DNA from: Nocardia sp. NRRL S-836
Lineage (GTDB): Bacteria > Actinomycetota > Actinomycetes > Mycobacteriales > Pseudonocardiaceae
DNA length: 64,000 bases
Assembly: GCF_001279525.1 (NCBI RefSeq)
Contig: NZ_LGDY01000150.1
Location: forward strand, 62,001-126,000
Direction: 5' to 3'
Positions 61,701 to 64,000 of the stretch are shown in pieces. The first letter of the stretch is position 1; every line of letters begins with the position of its first letter. The position numbers were made by a program, and so were the translations under genes. The notes under the pieces were generated by a model, which was given only the letters and a program-made list of their open reading frames with translations, had not been told where the DNA came from and did not search any database.

Positions 61701-64000
61701 AGCGCCGGTTGTGGTTCCTCGAACGCCTGGCGCCCGGCGGGTACACCGTCGCCGTGGCGGTGCGGATCACGCCCGCGCTGCCCGACCTGGCCGGTGCGCT
61801 GTCCGCACTGGTCGCCCGGCACGAGGGGCTGCGGACGGTGTTCCCCGAGGACGCGGCCGGACCGCATCAGCTCGTGCTGCCGTCGGCTCCCGTGGAGATC
61901 GTCCAGGTCGCGGACCGGGACGCGTTCGTGGCGCAGCCGTTCGACCTGGCCACCGGGCCGCTGCTGCGCGCCGGGTGGTCCGACGGCGAGCTGGTCCTGG
62001 TGCTGCACCACATCATCTGTGACGGCTGGTCGCTCGACCTGTTGCTCCAGGAGCTGGTGGCCGGAACCGGCGCACAACCCGTCCAGTACCCGGACTACAC
62101 GTTGTGGCAGCAGGACCTGCTGGCGGCGGTGGCTCCCGGTCAGCTGGCGTACTGGCGGCGGCAGCTCGCCGATCCGCCGCCCGCGCTGGCGTTGCCCGCC
62201 GACCGCGCGCGGCCTTCCGAGCCGATGGTGCGCGGTGCGCAGCACGTCGACGTGATCGACTCGGCGGAGCTGGAGGCACTCGCCGCCGCGCACGGCACCA
62301 CGGTGTTCGTCGCGCTCTACGCCCTGTACACGGTGCTGCTGGCACGGCTCAGCGGGCAGGAGGACGTCGTCGTCGGCACCCCGGTGGCGAACCGGACCCG
62401 TGCCGAGGCGCAGACGGTGGTCGGTTTCGTCGCGAACACGCTCGCGCTGCGCACACCGACGCCGGCCGCGCTGCCGTTCGCCGAGCTGCTGCGAGCGTGC
62501 CGGGACACCGTGCTGGCCGCGCAGCACCACCAGGACCTGCCGTTCGAACAGCTCGTGGAGGAGCTGCGGCTGCCGCGCGACCACACGCGCACGCCGTTGT
62601 TCCAGGCGATGCTGACGTTCGCGACGGACACCGAGCACGGCCGCGGTGAGCGCGTGTTCGAGGTGTCCGGTGTGGACACCCGTGCGGCCAAGGCCGACCT
62701 CACCCTGGCGGCCAGGCACCGTTCCGGAACGCTGCGGCTGACCTGGGAGTACCCGACCGAGCTGTTCGACGCCGCGACGATCGCCCGGTTCGCTGGGCAC
62801 TTCACCGTGCTGCTCGACGCCGCGCTGGCCGCGCCCGCGACGCCGATCGGCGAGCTCGCCCTGCTGGCGCCGGACGCACTGATCCACATCGAGGCGGCGG
62901 GCATGACGCCCGCCGAGCCGGTGCCGCACACGTTCGTGCTGGACTCCTTCGCCACCCACGCCCTCTCGGACGCGGTGGCGGTGCGCGACGAGCAGACCTC
63001 GCTGACGTACCGGGAGCTGGACCGGCGCTCCCGCGACCTGGCCGCGCACCTGCAGTCGCTCGGCGTGGGACCGGAGGTGCTGGTCGGGCTGCACGCGCCG
63101 CGCAGCGTCGCGCTGATCGTGGGACAGCTGGCGGTGCTGCGCGCCGGGGGTGCGTACCTGCCGCTCGACCCGGCGTACCCGGCCGGCCGGATCCGGCAGA
63201 TCCTCGACGACGCACGACCCCTGCTGGTGCTCGGCACCGAACCGCAGGACTTCGTGACCCACGAGCTGGCCGCGCCGCTGCCGACCGCCGACCCGGCGCC
63301 GGTCACGCCGCACCCGGACCAGCTCGCGTACGTGATCTACACGTCCGGCTCGACCGGGCGGCCGAAGGGTGTCGCGGTCACACACGCGAACCTGGCCGCG
63401 TCCACCGCCGCCCGGCTCACCGTCTACACCGGACAGCCGCGTGGTTTCGCCCTGCTGTCGTCGCCCGCGTTCGACACGTCGGTCGCGTCGATCTTCTGGA
63501 GCCTGTGCGCCGGTGCCGTGCTGCACCTGCCGTCGCCGGGGCGGGAGCTCGACCTGGACTGGCTGGAGGAGCTGGTGCGGCGTGAGGACGTCAGCCACCT
63601 CGTGTGCCTGCCGTCGCTGTACGCGCTGCTGCTCGACCGGTCCCCCGGTCACCTCACCACCGCCGTCGTGGCGGGTGAGCCGATGCCCGACGCACTGGTC
63701 GCACGGCACGTCGCCACGCGGCCGGAGGTGGCGCTGTACAACGAGTACGGGCCGACGGAGAACACGGTGTGGAGCACGGTCAGCCGGCTCGACGGCACCG
63801 GGGTCACCATTGGCCGGCCGGTGCCCGGCACGTCGGCGGAGGTGCTCGACCCGCTGTCGGCGCGGGTGCCCGACGGTGTCGTCGGCGAGCTGCACCTGTC
63901 CGGCCGGCAGCTCACCCGCGGCTACCTGGGCGACGCCCGGCTCACCGCGGCGCGGTTCCTGCCCGCGCCGGGTGGCGCGCGCCGTTACCGCACCGGCGAC
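55763..64000 (+). CDS. Large NRPS: ACP-C-A-PCP-C-A-PCP-C-A... (runs off window)
   Basis: 2746 residues are visible without a stop. Order: ACP (LGFDSLL, Ser 36); C1 (HHIICDGW from residue 190); A1 (YVLHTSGSTGVPKG near 57.6 kb); PCP1 (FFALGGHSLL, near 58.7 kb); C2 (HHIACDGW, near 59.19 kb); A2 (YVLYTSGSTGTPKG, near 60.44 kb); PCP2 (FFALGGHSLL, near 61.53 kb); C3 (HHIICDGW, near 62.01 kb); A3 (YVIYTSGSTGRPKG, near 63.33 kb), cut at its A7 motif YRTGD. Pocket readings: A1 DIVQMGGVYK, A2 DIVQLGGVYK (near-twins, Gly-like first half), and A3 DTAVVAEVW(K), unassigned. A1 and A2 lack about 15-17 residues between A4 and A5. The N-terminal ACP followed by a C domain next to a FAAL marks the acylated start of the peptide. 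GTG start overlaps the FAAL stop. Confidence 0.94.
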   Translation, partial: MTHVENRLREITARLLECDPAAVDVTTPLLDLGFDSLLMLNLQHEVETELNLHVSIADVQTGASLRSLALEATAQSSRPVLRRGDRPDRLPLSGVQRRLWVLEQLTPGAYVLSASVRLTAPIDVEAALTRIVARHEVLRTVFGEDEDGPFQRVLPPFRVELDASAEPFDLTTGPLFRATLAGDVLTLTAHHIICDGWSLRVLVDELHGAAPELPVQYADYVGWHHSLLAAERPAQLAFWRARFAEMPESLRLPCDGTGTGAGGAVHEHSGPAVDAWARQLGVTPFTLLHSAYAVLLHRLTGQSDVVIGTPVAGRTDPALERLIGFFVNTVALRTDLSGEPSFADVVTACRDELLGAQENQDVPFDEVVDALPRTHGAELVRTILTVRRADDRAREVPTGVAQFDLALDVETSAEGTRFRWTYRTGVFDAATIARFGQLFEVLLADLRAGRPIGTAALMTAEQRASIVSRGRRAHHGTPPGVTDRFADATARFGDRVAVRCGAESLTYTEFSARVRGLAAALVADGAGPERLVGLHAARGIDMVAGLWAVLLSGAAYLPLDPTHPASRLRQIADAARPVFVLGDPADEPPFPVRPFTASAAPADLAAPHPASLAYVLHTSGSTGVPKGVAVTHANLASLLSAMDCLLGTDDPQTWLTVTSPAFDISVVELIWTLTTGATVVLPADSLDLTGITHLQTTPSYAARLLGSHDLSGLGVLMLGGEPISAALRAALPPIRVINGYGPTEATVYATTHPVSPDVPTPIGGPLPGVSALTLDRFDEVVPVGVRGALHLGGDGVARGYLGNPRLTAARFVPDPFGAAGSRMYRTGDTSHVDASGALHFHGRTDHQAKINGYRIELGDVTAALAAHPEVRAAHTVVHNGTELVGYVVCAEDAVSRLREHLGSTLPAWMHPSHLIALAEMPLSVNGKLDESRLPAPTSAARSHEPPATPGERALAQIWTELLGVAEPARSDDFFALGGHSLLATQLTARIRTRLGRQVPLRAVFDHPTLAALATRLDDAPPASAALVAAPRPARLPLSPAQHRMWLQSQLTDTDPYVIAGGLRITGDVDVEELRRRLTAIVARHEPLRTVFPTDSDGPYQLVLPPYEVEFGPLSLDFDLARGPLLHACAEEHPDGVSLHIAVHHIACDGWSLGLLLDELRGAAPELELTYADYATWERPVAHQLAYWQERLRDLPSLTLPGSRGEADGRGASLWRTFDPSRVQAIADARGTTPFTVLLAAYAVLLSRLSGQSDVVIGTPVSDRPDPRLEPLIGLFLNTVVLRLDLGDDPTFGVLLDRAHEVVVGARSHADVPFEQVAGQAAVRTMFSVRPGLPAADERFQPFEVDTATAKFDLSLELTGPDSVRWEYRTGVFPASTAAGFADCFAELVANLDPETCVSALPLLTPEQQAAALVPAVAVPAVTAVERFSRACAEFADRVALVHGSQQLTYRELAAQAHALAGRLRALGAGQETLVGLHSVRGIGTVIGLWGVLLAGAAYLPLDPTHPPQRLRRIVADAAPLVILADADLPALPVDVPVIVLGTQEAATADVVPPHPQSLAYVLYTSGSTGTPKGVAVSHGNLAVLLSAMDGLLGDGEPQTWLALTSPAFDISVVELIWTLTTGATVVLPGETIDFGPVTHFQTTPSHAARVLASHDLTGLRTLLLGGEPITLALREKLAGLPHTRLINGYGPTEATVYATTHPISPDSPTPIGTSLPGMGAYVLEPAGAPVPDGVPGALWLTGGGISRGYLGNPRLTAARFRPDPHGAPGARMYDTGDRAARSGGVLDFLGRADQQTKLNGYRIELGDVTATLARHPDVVTAHTAVVADELVAYVVCTSSAALAEHLAEHLPAWMRPAHLIELDELPLTVNGKLDTARLPAPTARAVVAPETEAERALAALFGELLDVPDVSDLSVEADFFALGGHSLLASRLAARLGVPVRTVFDHPTVRGLAAQLDGAVADSPALPRVRPARVPLSPAQRRLWFLERLAPGGYTVAVAVRITPALPDLAGALSALVARHEGLRTVFPEDAAGPHQLVLPSAPVEIVQVADRDAFVAQPFDLATGPLLRAGWSDGELVLVLHHIICDGWSLDLLLQELVAGTGAQPVQYPDYTLWQQDLLAAVAPGQLAYWRRQLADPPPALALPADRARPSEPMVRGAQHVDVIDSAELEALAAAHGTTVFVALYALYTVLLARLSGQEDVVVGTPVANRTRAEAQTVVGFVANTLALRTPTPAALPFAELLRACRDTVLAAQHHQDLPFEQLVEELRLPRDHTRTPLFQAMLTFATDTEHGRGERVFEVSGVDTRAAKADLTLAARHRSGTLRLTWEYPTELFDAATIARFAGHFTVLLDAALAAPATPIGELALLAPDALIHIEAAGMTPAEPVPHTFVLDSFATHALSDAVAVRDEQTSLTYRELDRRSRDLAAHLQSLGVGPEVLVGLHAPRSVALIVGQLAVLRAGGAYLPLDPAYPAGRIRQILDDARPLLVLGTEPQDFVTHELAAPLPTADPAPVTPHPDQLAYVIYTSGSTGRPKGVAVTHANLAASTAARLTVYTGQPRGFALLSSPAFDTSVASIFWSLCAGAVLHLPSPGRELDLDWLEELVRREDVSHLVCLPSLYALLLDRSPGHLTTAVVAGEPMPDALVARHVATRPEVALYNEYGPTENTVWSTVSRLDGTGVTIGRPVPGTSAEVLDPLSARVPDGVVGELHLSGRQLTRGYLGDARLTAARFLPAPGGARRYRTGD

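Noticed and set aside
1..64000. CRISPR arrays, tRNA/rRNA genes, insertion sequences or phage attachment sites
   Set aside because: No regularly spaced repeats, cloverleaf or rRNA sequence, transposase or integrase was recognised on either strand.

Overview
This is a very GC-rich window whose genes often overlap by 1-4 bases and use GTG starts. Both features fit an actinomycete, probably of the Pseudonocardiales (Kutzneria/Lentzea/Saccharothrix type; the rank is inferred, since no rRNA or marker gene is present). Most of the window is one nonribosomal peptide (NRPS) biosynthetic locus that runs off both ends.

Layout. (1) 0-15.3 kb, mostly minus strand: a truncated type II thioesterase, a VOC protein and a membrane-anchored penicillin-acylase-type hydrolase. 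An MFS exporter lies on the plus strand. A minus-strand operon then reads GNAT, terminal NRPS module (C-A[monooxygenase]-PCP-TE), MbtH, CysD, CysNC, M20 hydrolase. (2) 15.4-21.4 kb: one C-A-PCP module, two small acyl-CoA-dehydrogenase-like proteins and a convergent sulfotransferase. (3) 21.5-34.9 kb, one long plus operon: a C-A protein without a carrier domain, a C-A-PCP module, then a complete amino-group-carrier (LysW) pathway with a split transketolase and a DegT aminotransferase. (4) 35-37.5 kb: a large LuxR (LAL) regulator, then a 551-bp control region. (5) 38-44 kb: a SyrB2/KtzD-type Fe(II)/2-oxoglutarate halogenase, a free PCP, an Ile-type adenylation enzyme and a KtzA-like flavoprotein, followed by a cation/proton antiporter and a thioesterase. 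(6) 44.1-52.6 kb: genes that look unrelated to peptide assembly (a frameshifted repeat protein, a Nei-like glycosylase, an SDR, a DUF885 protein), a second antiporter and a second LAL regulator. (7) 52.9-64 kb: a PhyH-SCP2 fusion, a fatty acyl-AMP ligase and the start of a large NRPS (ACP-C-A-PCP-C-A-PCP-C-A...), cut off in the third A domain.

How it may work together (inference). The fatty acyl-AMP ligase and N-terminal ACP start an acylated chain. The LysW set converts glutamate, held on the small acidic carrier, to a semialdehyde. The transketolase lengthens it by two carbons and the aminotransferase aminates it. This is the logic known for the diamino-dihydroxyheptanoate unit of vazabitide, azinomycin and ficellomycin. 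CysD/CysNC supply PAPS and the sulfotransferase could sulfate that unit, which in azinomycin-type pathways precedes aziridine closure. The halogenase cassette matches the kutzneride set that chlorinates carrier-bound Ile and closes a cyclopropane. The Gly-type terminal module with an embedded monooxygenase suggests a C-terminal amide, as in myxothiazol. The anchored acylase next to an exporter suggests that an acylated, inactive precursor is trimmed on export. I know of no described compound combining all these units, so the product is the main point of interest.

An 18-bp motif (roughly NAGGGG-N7-CC-G-ACT) recurs by eye before several operons at both ends of the locus and may mark one regulon.
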